From Cliona cf. orientalis (Eukaryota; Porifera; Demospongiae; Clionaida; Clionaidae), in assembly GCA_963930775.1 (NCBI GenBank), contig OZ005703.1:2356001-2420000 (forward strand): DNA of 64,000 nt, in the 5' to 3' direction. This document shows positions 33,501-46,285 of the stretch, piece after piece. Within the stretch, counting starts at the first letter, position 1, and every line of letters starts with the position of its first letter. The notes under the pieces were generated by a model that had not been told where the DNA came from, searched no databases, and saw only the letters and a program-made list of their open reading frames with translations. The translations under genes and the position numbers were made by a program.

Positions 33501-35869
33501 GATCCCTTCTCCACTAAAAGCTTTCTGCAGTGATGCGTCGCCGCAAACCATAGGGTAAATGATGACAGGTGGCAGGAATTGCTGACTGACAAGTGAGTTC
33601 GACTACACCTCACTTGAAGTGAGTGGACCGGATGTATCTTTACTCCGGTGTCTTCTCCATGAAGCCCTTTGTACGTATATCTGGTTTGATTGGCCTGACC
33701 AAAATCAAGAGCAGCACATGCATGCATACTGCTGCATCAGATAAACAGTATACCGGTATCATTGTCCATCCGTCCCTGAGGCTCTAGTTATTGTGCTTGC
33801 ACACAGCTATCGAGGTCTCTCGCGCCTTTGACTCTTTGAATGAGCAGATATTTTATTAGTACCTATAATATTGTCATAAATAAAACTTGCTGTTTAGATC
33901 TTCAGTTGTCATTGAACTGCTTGTTTGATAATCTCCTTTGTTTATGAGAGTGCTAATCACAAAATCTGAATAATGACCACATGCGTATTATTATGCCCAC
34001 TAGACTAGTGCTACCCCATGGCTCATAGTAAAATATTATGGTTTTATTGGTATTGGCAAAGTTTAAATTTGGTGATCTGAAGTACCTGCTGATCAGATTT
34101 GAGAAGCTGATTGGTGAGGTTCACCCTCTAGTATTGACATATATATACATCTCTCTGTGTGTGCATTGTATGTTTGCTACTAAAATTAAAATGATATTTA
34201 TACTTACTGCCAAACTCGGAGCATGAGGTTACAACAATACACACATGCACTATCATGTGCTGTGTGTACTAATATATTGCGCTAATATAGCGCGCTAATT
34301 ATTAATTGAATAATACATTCTCCAGATGATAGAATTAATAATTATACATTCTTAATTTACAGGAACAATAAGCTAATCAATGGACATGCAATTAAGGCAG
34401 TCGAACATTCCTGAAACAGCCTGTACGTAAGTATACCCACCAGGCCCACACAAGTTTCAGCATCTATTATCAGAATCATAACTCAGACATAATATTAGTC
34501 TAAGCCTGATGATGGAACTTTCTCTCTCTCCCTCCCTCCACACATATGCACCACACTTGGATTTCTTGCTAGTAGCACATACGTATAATATCTGTGTGAC
34601 TGTGTGGCATATCCCATACCAATTCCAGCTACCGGGCCATGGCCACCCCCTATCGACAATGAAGGTACCTAATTACTGGTACTTAGTTATGTATATACAT
34701 GTATCGTCTATAATGATCACAAAACAATTGCTTTTGCATATGGCCAATGGGACAGTCTTGAGTCACCCACCATCAATGGCCGGTGCATGCAGTATAATTA
34801 TTATGGACAAGTTAATAGGACGGTGGAAATTAGGAGCTTACGCATGCTATAGACCCTTCCTGGTGCTTGTATTATGTGTATTATGTGCAAGGGGAATAGC
34901 TAAAAGCGTCAGGCTCAATAGACTGCAGATCGAAGCACATTCCAAATAATATAATATTGTTCTGTATGGATGATCTCATTATGCACTAAAATTGTGAAAA
35001 TTAATTGTACCTGTCTTTGGGAACGAGAATTAGGGAGATTTTTAAAACCTTGATTATTTTTATGTAATTATTGCATGCTGACCTTTATGTTCATTGCCCC
35101 TCTTACTCCTCATTTCTCTCTCTCTTTCTCTTTCTCTCTCATCCTTTGTCTTAATAAATGCGCGCACTAAAACTTCTTGGTGGACTGCAACCATCATACT
35201 AGCTATAAGATTAATTATCACAAGGCTAAATGTGATCCCAAACCATCTTCAACTTGCAAAAAAGTATATATACACACCACACATATTAAGAGCTGGTAGT
35301 CACCCCTTGTATATTCACACATTTTTGCTTCTATTATAGTTGCATATATAGAGACTATACGTAAAGATATTAACTTTGAGGGTGTAGGCTCCACTTGTCA
35401 ATGAATCGAGGTTTTGTGGTATAGTGCACTTCAATTCTTTTATCCGGTTATTTAATTTTCAGTAAATTAATTATGAAAGGAAATCTCCATGCTGATTCTT
35501 TAGCTGGATCCCATTCACTGCAAATGGTCATAATAATTATATATAATATTATAGCTTTAGATTATTGATTCATTCTGGTATAATATATTAATATATTATA
35601 TGCATGCATGTATCCCATGCTATATAACTTACATGGATATTGTGTGTTTGTTGTATTTATGGATGTATAGCTTCATCCCTGGCTAGGTTGATTCCCTGAC
35701 CTTTTCAAGTGAAGTACCTGAGTTTGGGTTGGTTTGCTTTATACATATCATTAAAATTTGGGAGAAGATTGTTAATTGATAATGATTTGAAAAACACCAT
35801 TCATTTTCAGTTGGTGTAAACACAATGTCATTAGCATTATGATAATTGTATGAACATCCACTTAATAAA
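30591..35869. other. Least repetitive stretch; no gene recognised
   Basis: It contains CT-rich microsatellites (31107-31136, 31805-31905, 35113-35140) and a C14 run at about 31379-31392. A CpG-richer patch at 33300-33800 carries overlapping minus-strand open frames of 72 and 91 codons, and could be a promoter or first-exon region. None of the open frames (for example 31323-31607 +, 34509-34949 +) shows a domain I recognise. This is where missing upstream DIMT1 exons might lie, but none was found. Confidence 0.4.
31805..31905. repeat. (CT)n-rich microsatellite
   Basis: CCCTCTCT/CTTTCTCT tract of about 100 bp. Confidence 0.9.
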
Positions 35870-38593
35870 TGCAGTGACAGCATGTGATCTGCTTTATGCA
35901 TGTGGCTGTACCCTAAGGTGCTAGGCGCATAGAACTAACAAGATCAGAAAATTAGGGTAGGTGGAGCGGGTGATAAAGAATTTTAATTACAATAATATTA
36001 TTGCCTAGCGTTTCTATGTAAACTTATAGTATTCCAGTGATCTAGAGGCTTGTCAGGCTTTCATATCTAGTGACAAAATTTGGGGTGAAAGTATGATAAA
36101 TGTGTGGGCGTATGTATCACGTCAATTAAATTTCTAGAGATGAATTTCTTTTAATTCGATCTTCACGTAATTTTTTATGAAAATGAAATACTAGTTGCAA
36201 TGTTTAATTTTGTGGTTTATTGTGTTTATAGCTATAGGGAGTTTGGAGGGAAAGCTTCCCCCCTATCCTCCCCCCCCTCACTGGATAAAATCCTGCTTGT
36301 ATTGCGTGGTGTCTTAATACATTTTAGTACAGTCCTTTAGAGCATGGCCATGGGTTGATTGCCTCTAGCTTCAAGGAACTATAGTCACATGTTGCAGGAG
36401 GCTATTCACATAAACTGTTTTTGAAATTAAATGGTCAAACATTGACACACAATGTAACCAGGGATACATGCAATTGCCAAGTATGTTATCTCCACTGCAG
36501 GTACGTACTTAGACGGAGTGTACGTACATGTGTTGGTCCAAATAATTGATCATGTATCTATAATAAGAACTCAAGGACGATGCTGTTGTAATACACGGTG
36601 AGTATAATATATTTTGTACATGCATGCAGTTAAATGTTGTGTTTGGAGATCTAGAGATGGATCAGAGAAGTGTGAATTTGCTACAAAAATATTGCTTTAA
36701 TCACTGAGGCTGTTGATTAGTTACTGCTATCCGGAGATGACTGTTTTGAAAACGTCAAAAGCACGAGCTAACTTATTTGCACACATGTGTATATGCATGT
36801 GGCAATATGTACGTACATGTATGATCATATGATGGGGGTCGACCACCTCTCTCGTCCGGCCTCCCTCTCGTAGCTTTCCCTCCCATTCTTAAATCCATAC
36901 ACAGCACGATAATTATGATGTTTACTTGAAGAGCTAAAGTCAACCAATAATTATTTCAGGTCAGGCCTAGCTAGTGGAAATTGGGGACTTTCTACTAACA
37001 TATACTGATATTATATCAGACTCGATGAATAATCTTAGCCATTAATTATATTGACCTTGATGGATATGTAATAGCATATAGTGTCATATATAATGCCTCA
37101 TTAGTTAATTAAGACAGCAATTAACTTCTAAATATTACAGGCACGTACGCAATGGGGCTTCCATGCATGTTTCCTGCAAACCAAAACAATTAATGATTGT
37201 GATTTACAAAAATTACGCTGGTATGCTGGCCCACTTTGTCCCACCATCACATGGCATGAAATCCAACCAAATGATGGCTACATCTCTATAAGTTTAGCCA
37301 CAAACACTGAAGCTATGCTGCTAAGAATACTAGTATATTATGTTCTTTGTGGAAAACCAGTTTGACTGATAAAATGGGCCAGCTAGACTACCAAGTGGTG
37401 GGAAAATTCTTTATATTATTATTAATCACATTTAAAATATTATTTATGATTCCTATCTAACTTGTGCTTGGTTCCATATTCATGCATGCACCATATGCAT
37501 TTGTCTATGTGTCAGCACATGATGTGAACAAGCTGATCTCTTGAAATCTCACCAAAGGTTTGGGGGAGGGGGGGGGGGGTGTAGATGCACTAGCTGTTTT
37601 GAATTTAGATTCAGAATCTGTACAAGTGTATGGTACAAGATATTAGGAGGATTCCAGATGACCACTAATAGTTGTAGTGTTTCCCAGGGCCTTTATTGTA
37701 TCCATGTTTCTGTAATATTATATGTATTCTGGTGATATCCTTAATTAACAGCGTTTATTTATGGTTAACTACTTTACACTACTACTACTGTCCCCTTAGT
37801 AACACCCTCGCTACACTCAGGTATCACAGCTTGGGGCCATCAGGATGCTAATTACTGTAGATCCCTTGGCCTCGGTATCTAACTATTATGCATTTGTTAT
37901 TCTAAGTAGCACTGGGGTTTAGTGGATACTATCTCTATTGCATTCTAATCATTTTGATCTCCTATATGCGCAAAAGTTGTCTATGTTTACATTGCATGTC
38001 CACATGTTTACATTACATATAATGTAAACAGAGAAAGAGCAACTTTTGCTGCACTTATGGTAAATTTTGGGAATTTACCATTTACTACACCACTGAAAGA
38101 TAATTGACGTGTGTGTATAATATTATAATATTATTATGGTAGTTATAAGTCCTTGCCTATATGGCTATATAATAATTAATTAAATATAGATAATAGCACT
38201 TGTGATGTCTTTTCATCTTAATTACTAACTCTATTAATGTATGCCATCCTTGCTAAATTTACAGATGTGTCTGCATGTATTTGGTTGTTTAAATGGTTGT
38301 TTTGTCAAGTTGAGTGTCATGATATGTCTGCTTGCATGCATGTGCAAATAATATCAACCCACATAGGATTCGTGTACACTACCAGGTCTAGGTTATTTGC
38401 AACTGTCAGCATAATATTATAGCTAGTATGTACTTCCAAATAGGGAAACTATATACTCTGATAAGTCTTTTCCTCCAGAGAGAATACCTATTGGTGTATG
38501 AGACCACAGCCATGAGCCCATATCTTTAAGGGAAGTCCTAAATGGGGGAAGCAGGTGTATGTGTGTCATGTGTGCATGTAGCTATGTATACTA
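35870..38593 (+). repeat. Long composite repeat, copy D (most complete)
   Basis: The order here defines the family: GTGACAGCATGTGATCTGCT; GGGTAGGTGGAGxGGGTGAT; CTAGAGGCTTGTCAGG; GGGAGTTTGGAGGGAAAGCT; the exon-like block (36501-36597); TGGATCAGAGAAGTGTGAAT; GGCCTAGCTAGTGGAAATTG; TTGTGCTTGGTTCCATATTC; GTACAAGATATTAGGA; TAGTAACACCCTCGCTACAC; GCACTTGTGATGTC; TACACTACCAGGTC; GAGACCACAGCCATGAGCCC. It ends at a MITE family 3 half-copy. There is no conserved long reading frame. Confidence 0.7.
36501..36597 (+). other. Exon-like block of the long repeat, copy D
   Basis: TATCTCCACTGCAG precedes it and ATACACG/GTGAGTA ends it. At 97 bp it is longer than the other copies through inserted GTACGTAC-type bases. 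The splice-site bases are intact. Confidence 0.3.
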
Positions 38594-39431
<838 letters not shown>

Positions 39432-39944
39432 TAATCACACCAATGCCTTGTGTGAGCATACATGTAGTGAAATACATGGTAAAGGGTCGTCACGTCTCCA
39501 TGCTGCATGACAACAATATCCCTACATGTATCTCCGAGAGAAATCCCCTCTTCTCTTGTTTCTCTACTTATCCACACATTCCTTGCTTCGTATTTGAAAA
39601 ACAGGACTGCCGAAATTGACCAGAAGCTTGACTTCTATTTCTAACACCGTGCCAGCTATTCTTTCCTAGTCAGTAGTGCCAATTAAATTTTAAGGTAATA
39701 TGGCTACTTTTTTGAGAAAATTTCTCAAAATCTGGCACTTTTTTACAGGATATTTCTCAAGAAATGACTGATAAATCATTGCTCCATTTTTGTTGCTCAA
39801 GAAATCACTTTTTTTCTCACTTGCAACTTGACATGGGATTCAAGAAACAAGAAATTCCATGAGAGAGAAATCGGCAATAAAAATTTGTTCATATTCTGAG
39901 GCCACTAGTTATACTAGGGTTCCTAGAAATAGAAAATTTCTTTA

Positions 39945-40745
39945 GACTGACGTTCAAATTTGAGTCCTTGGTTTAACAAGGGATTCAACAAATTAAATAT
40001 ATTTTAAACACAGGACTCAAATTTGAGTCCCTAGTTTGACATGGGACTCAAGGAATCAGGCATTTTTTGGAAACGAAACTCAAATTTGAGTCCCTGGGTT
40101 GACATGGGACTCAAGGAATCAGGTAATTTTTGGAAACGAAATTCAAATTTGAGTCCCTGGTTTGACATGGGACTCAAGGAATCAGGCATTTTTTGGAAAC
40201 GAAACTCAAATTTGAGTCCTTGGTTTGACAAGGGAATCAAGAAATATAATTCCTTAATTTGAGAAGAAAAGACTCAAGAGATTTGAATTTTTATGCACTT
40301 GGTTATCAATTTGAGTCTTTAATTTGACTAGAGATTCAAAAAAGCTAAATTTCCTTATACTTGGGTAGCAAATTTGTTTCACTAGGGACTCAGGGAATTT
40401 GAATTTTTATGTACTTGGTTATCAAATTTGAGTCCTAAGTTGACTAAGGACTCAAAAAAGTTAAATAATTTTCTACTTGGGTATCAAATTTGAGTCCTTA
40501 GTTGGACTAGGGACTCAAGAAATTTGAATTTTATAGAAGACGGGTCTCAAATTTGAGTCCTTAGTTGGACTAGGGACTCAAGAAACGTGAATTTTATACA
40601 AGCCGGGTCTCAAATTTGAGTCCTTAGTTGGACTAGGGACTCAAGAAATGTGAATTTTATAGAAGTCGGGTCTCAAATTTGAGTCCTTAGTCTGACCAGA
40701 GACTCAAATATCCATGCAGGTTAAAGTCCGATAAGGGGAATCAAG
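39945..40745. repeat. Minisatellite of about 12 units, 62-64 bp period, palindromic core
   Basis: Each unit contains a CTCAAATTTGAGTCC core, in several units as the perfect palindrome GACTCAAATTTGAGTC, then a GACTAGGGACTCAAGAAA-type half-site. Units near 40018, 40078, 40142 and 40204 are most alike, as are those at 40548, 40612 and 40674, so the array grew in at least two bursts. Degenerate units extend to about 39770. A minus-strand frame runs through three units (40031-40240) as a 21-residue repeat, which is probably incidental. Confidence 0.9.
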
Positions 40746-41679
40746 AAACAGAACCATTTAGAAAGGTGTCTACAGGGGTACTGAAACACCTTGTAATATT
40801 CCCATGTAGATAGAAACTAGGGATTTAAGAAATGATGATTTTAAGCAACGTACACTACAACCAGGGTTAAAATAATTGTACCTTTTTTTCGTTCCTTCCC
40901 CAGTAATTCTGATAATAAAATGTAGTTTTTTGAGTAATAATTGGCACTAGGAAAGAATAGTTGGCACACTGTTTTCTATTTCTCCATTTGTGTGGCTAGT
41001 CAAGCTCACGACTGACTTAGAAAGCGAAGCTATGGCTGCTTGATAGTTCAGAACGATACGTGTCTAGAAATAAACATTATATTTTGACGCATGTGTGATT
41101 TTCTCTGTGTGTTTTAGTAGATGGTTTGTAGTCCCCTCAGCTTTCGATCAGCGTGCAACTGTCGACTTGCCTGGCTGTCTGCGTGAGGATTATCAATGTT
41201 TGTGTGCGTGAGCAGGGTACAAGCATGAGTGGATGCCACTTGTGGATGGAAATTACAGCTGTAAGTCGTACGTACGAATGTAAGTTTCTGCTATGCATGC
41301 TTTGTATCCCTCCAACCAACCAAGTGCTGCGTACGTACATGTACATGTACATCTGCTAGCATGTGTATGTGTGTCTGTATGTACCGGTATTTGCAAATTG
41401 TCTAGCAACCAAAGTTTTTGTAGGCAAATTGTCGGCTATATGGGATGAGTGTATACGTAGATGCTCGTAGACTAGGGTAGCCTATCTGTATGATGAAAGG
41501 GGGTGACATTAATTGGAGTGCACTGGACCATGCATCACGTGCAATTTTTATGCTGGTCGACCACTGCCCTTAATTTGCATGCAGGAGACTCCTTTAGTTA
41601 ATGTTGTGGAAGATGATTGTTAATTCCGAGCTTTCAGGCTCATATACACGCAGCAGCAGTGGTCTTATCTTATTGCTGA

Positions 41680-41898
<219 letters not shown>

Positions 41899-42041
41899 TG
41901 ACTGTATTATATATATCATTAAAATTAATGGTAGTAGCTATAATAATGATCAGCCACATTAAGGTACATGTACATACCATCATTCCATCAATGGGGTGGA
42001 ACGGAACGAAAACATCACCTTTTTATGTATGACATACATAG

Positions 42042-42140
<99 letters not shown>

Positions 42141-42144
42141 TAAC

Positions 42145-42366
42145 TACTGTAAAGGTACATTTTTCTGTGCGTGAAAAATTATGCGAATCGGTCAAAACGA
42201 GCCTCTTGAAAAATTTACGCGATTTTTATTTATGCGTTTAAACGTTGCATGCATTACAAACATATGGCGCGATAATATTTATGTCGATACAAATTTATGC
42301 GACCGCCGCTTGACTCGCATAATTTGCATAAATAAAACTCACGCAGAAAAATGTCGCTTTACGGTA
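42145..42366. mobile_element. MITE (TACYGTAAAG ends) abutting DIMT1 exon c
   Basis: The left end TACTGTAAAGGTACATTTTT faces the right-end reverse complement TACCGTAAAGCGACATTTTT. Inside, GTGCGTGAAAAATTATGCGA mirrors TGCAAATTATGCGAGTCAAG. It is 222 bp, non-coding, and denser in CG dinucleotides than its surroundings. It starts four bases after the stop that ends the DIMT1 frame. Confidence 0.75.
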
Positions 42367-42424
42367 CTGTATAAAGTGTGCACGTACAATGTCATGTGTA
42401 CGTACGCCAAGCTTACGACTGACT

Positions 42425-45363
42425 GTCATCTGCTTTACGCATGTGGCTGTACCCTAAGGTGCTAGGCGCACTGAACTAATATGATCAGAAAATTAGGGTA
42501 GGTGGAGTGGGTGATAATTATTCGGCACCCTTCACCGAATGATTGAAAATAGTTTCTAATTTTTGGCAAAGGTCGTCATGCGTATATTATGCTATAAACA
42601 GGAATAGAATGTGCACGCAGGCAGAATATTGAATATTAGTTAACCTCTAAAAATTCGCCGAAGCTAAAGCAATATTATTATTTACATGCCGAATTTTTAG
42701 AAGAAATATTCATTCAACAGCTACATTTTTAATGTAGCCCACTACATTCATTTTTATCATTAGTGAACTGGGCTACAGTTACATTAATTTTATCATTAGT
42801 GAACTGGGCGCTCTAGGTTTATGGCCCGGAAAACCACAGTAGTGATTACATTCCACAACCAGTTGGGCGGCACTCATACTCATTTCCACACTGTGTTCTA
42901 ATCAGGCTCCAATTTTAAATATTATACACTACTTGACTTCCGACAGGAAGTAAATAATGACCGCATGTTGTGTCGGTATGCGTTGCGCTAAACTCGAAAG
43001 GAGAGACTACGAGAAAGGATTCACTAAATAGATTTACTCCTTTCCAGGTGTTTTGAGGAGAATGGTCATAAACGCCCTACACGTATGTGGGTAGTCAACA
43101 GACGCCAAGAGTGAATACAATTTGGTGTTCACATCAGGGCCATGGGCTGCACGAAAACCCCAGTGGCCTGATACCATCCAACGGTCACATCTGTTCCATC
43201 TGTTGATACGCTCTCCACTCTAACCAGACTACAACGGTAGTGAACAGGATTTCAAAGGATTTAGGTTCACGAACCTCGAGTTGGATTTTGCCAGGATATA
43301 ATTATTGGCTGGATGCGTGTACACTTATTTGATCTGATGGTTAGCGAGGGTTAGGAGTGGAGGGGGTAGTGAGCGGTTACAACAAGGAAGTTATTAATTT
43401 GGAGAAATATGGGCACGGGCGCTCAACCCAGCAAGTTTCACTTCCGAAGTTTCGTTCTACAAGTGTCCGCGAGCATCGGAGGCTTCCACAAATTTGTTTA
43501 GAGCTTGCCAGCACCAACTACTACTGAATACCCTCCAGCTCTCACTCTAGCTGTTTAATAGTTGATTAGGGTAGGTGGAGTGGGTGATAATTACAATTGC
43601 CTAGCATTTCTATGCAAACTTGTGGTACATTGCAGTGATCTAGAGGCTTGTCAGGGTTTCATATCTAGTGACAAAAATTTGGGGTGGAAATGTGATAAAT
43701 GTGTGGGCGTATGTATCACGTCAAATTTCTTGAGATAAATGTTCAAAAGAATTCTTCATGTAATTTGTTTTGTGATTTATAGTGATATTAAATTAATATG
43801 ATGTTTAATTTAATTAAAGTCAAATGTTAATAGGGAGTTTGGAGGGGAAGCTTCCTCCTATTCCCCACCCCCCCCCCCCCCCCCCCCCCCCACCACTGGA
43901 TGAAATCGTGTGGTGCCTTAATTAATACATTTTAGTACAGTCCTTTAGAGCATGGCCATGGATTGATTACCTCTAGCTTCACGGGACTAGTCACATGTTG
44001 TAGGAGGCTATACATGCTGTTTTTGAAACTAGCTGGTCAAATATTGACACACCCATACAATGTAACCAGGGATACAATTGCTGACTTAGCTAAGTGTATC
44101 ATCTCCACTGCAGGCACTTAGACTGAGTGTGTTGGTCCTGATCATGTAGCTATAATGAGAACTCAAGGATGATGCTGTTGTAATACACGGTGAGTATTAT
44201 AATATTATTTATTGGTAGACTAGTTGCCTATAGCTAGCAATCAAAGTTTTTATAGGCAATTTGCCGGCTATGGGAAGGGGTTGGATCATCATAAAGTAGG
44301 CCAATGATGAACAGAGGTCAACTATTATAATAATATTATACCAACAAAATAGTTATGCATCTCATATAGCTAGGCCTGACCTGAAATTAATCTATTGATT
44401 GACTTTAGCACTCTTCAAGTAAACATCATAATTTTGTGCTGTATATTATGGATTTAAATGTGAGAGAATGGGAGGGAAAGCTACAAGAGGGAAGCAAGAG
44501 AGGTGGTCAACCCCATCATAATATACATACCACCACATGTACACATGAGGGCCAGTGTATGCAATTAAGTTCATGCTTTTGATGTTTTCAAAACAGTCAT
44601 CTCCAGATAGCAATAGCTAATTAACAGCCTCAGTGATTGAAGCAATATTTTTCTAGCAAGCTCACACTTCTCTGATCCATCTTTCCAGACACAACATTAC
44701 TATACATAATAGCTAGTTATCTGATGGTAATTGGGGTGAGTGGAAATTGGGGACTTTCTACTAATACTCACTAGTAGACGTAAATCCTATTAAATTGCTG
44801 GGATATTCCCATGATATCGCTGTGAAATCTCAAATTTATGCCATAAAATTCGCTTCGTGGCATAGTAAAGGGATTTTCATAGGTTCTGATGTTACTATTA
44901 CTTATAGCTGTGAGTGTAGTATGCATTTCATAGGCTTTAAAATCATGTGATTTGTAAGCAGGTATGAAAATTAATGCCATGATTTGGTATTTCACATGCT
45001 ATGAAAATCCTATATTAATTAATCCTAATAGCAAGTGAACATCCATGAAATACCCATGAATTAAATCATAGGCTCCCTGCCTGCCTATGATTTAAGTATA
45101 ATGATACTGACATAAAATTAATTAGACTGATGTATGTTTAATCATGTTTCCTGTCTATCTTGTGCTTGGTTCCATATTCATGCATGCACCACTGTCTGTA
45201 TGTTTGTGAACAAGCTGATCTCTTGAGATCTCGCCAAAGATGGGGTGTGGGGAGGTGGTAGACAGTGATTCAGAATCTTTACAAGTGTATAGTACAAGAT
45301 ATTAGGATTCCAGATGACCACTAAATTAAATAGTTGTAGTATTTCCCAGCTGCAGGGCCTTAT
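42425..45363 (+). repeat. Long composite repeat, copy E (direct duplicate of copy F, with an inversion)
   Basis: 42708-45118 is colinear with copy F (46286-48630), from ATTCATTCAACAGCTAC to GCCTATGATTTAAGTA. The exception is 44366-44740, which is reverse-complemented relative to F and D. The segment 42995-43410, shared only by E and F here, has no consistent reading frame. Poly(C) at about 43867-43892 differs in length from F. From 45140 to 45363 a block matches 37455-37705 of copy D. Confidence 0.8.
44114..44189 (+). other. Exon-like block of the long repeat, copy E
   Basis: CATCTCCACTGCAG / 76 bp / ACACG-GTGAGTA. Nearly identical to copy F. Confidence 0.3.
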
Positions 45364-46285
45364 CATATCCATATTTCTAAATGCGCCCTAATAAATCCTT
45401 CCCATGTTGCACACATTGAAAAGACGTGCCATGGGTACGAGGTTACTTACCCCCAGCTAGTAGGTATTGTGATGATGAAATTAAATGGAATGGCCGGTGT
45501 ATTGTTGCACACTTCCTGAGGCATTTGGGTATTGTAGGACATGTAACTGTGGTTTGGCTTTAATAGCCAGCATTATAACATGGACTAGTGCTTGTGTGCT
45601 CAGAATGAAACAAAGTTTGAAAACACACCACTGCTACTGACCTGCTATTCACCATATTATTGCATACTCCATACACACACACAAAACTATAGTAAGACGT
45701 ACACTTCTGCACATGTATAGACCAATACACTTAGGATGTTATTAATCAATCACTTACTCAATAGTCAGTGTAATATTGCTGTCTCAACTTAACTATCATG
45801 TGCGCTGAAGTTGTAAAATTGTTAGGAATAAGAATTAAGAAGCTGGTATATGATCCAAGTATACCACCATCACATATCTGACCCAATTCATCTGCCATAT
45901 GATATGGTGGGGATCTTGTCTGGCATGGTCAGGGAAGGTCAATCCTCACATTCACGAAACCATAATAATCACGTACACCAGTATCTTCTAATTAACCTCG
46001 AGTTTTGCAGGGCTATCCTATCTGCTGTGATTGAAGGGTTATCTTAGCAGATTATATTTATGAATGTAATTTAAATATACGTATATCTATATATGATTTG
46101 TTCATTAAGTAGTAAAAAAACTTGACTACTAACAAGCTGGACTTGTTTTTGCTATGTTCCTGTACTTGTGGGGACTAGATGCACCATTGTGCATGAACAC
46201 GTACTATAAATAAAATTTAATGGTTATAATATCTAGGACATTAATCATCTAACATAAACAAATACGTTATCCTAATACAAACAGT
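45364..46285. other. Spacer between duplicated copies
   Basis: 45885-45950 resembles 11840-11930. 46020-46195 (GATTTGTTCATTAAGTAGT, CTTGT, CCTGTACTTGTG) resembles 56530-56670. No gene. Confidence 0.5.

Noticed and set aside
34509-34949. 146-codon + open frame
   Set aside because: Low-complexity start (CT tract) and no recognisable family; treated as chance.
39945-40745. 62-64 bp periodic array considered as CRISPR, and its minus-strand 21-residue repeat frame considered as a repeat protein
   Set aside because: It is a tandem minisatellite whose whole unit repeats; the open frame covers only three units and lies in an intron.
42995-43410. Segment shared by copies E and F considered as a conserved gene
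   Set aside because: All frames contain stops and a 4-bp indel separates the copies; similarity is explained by the recent duplication.
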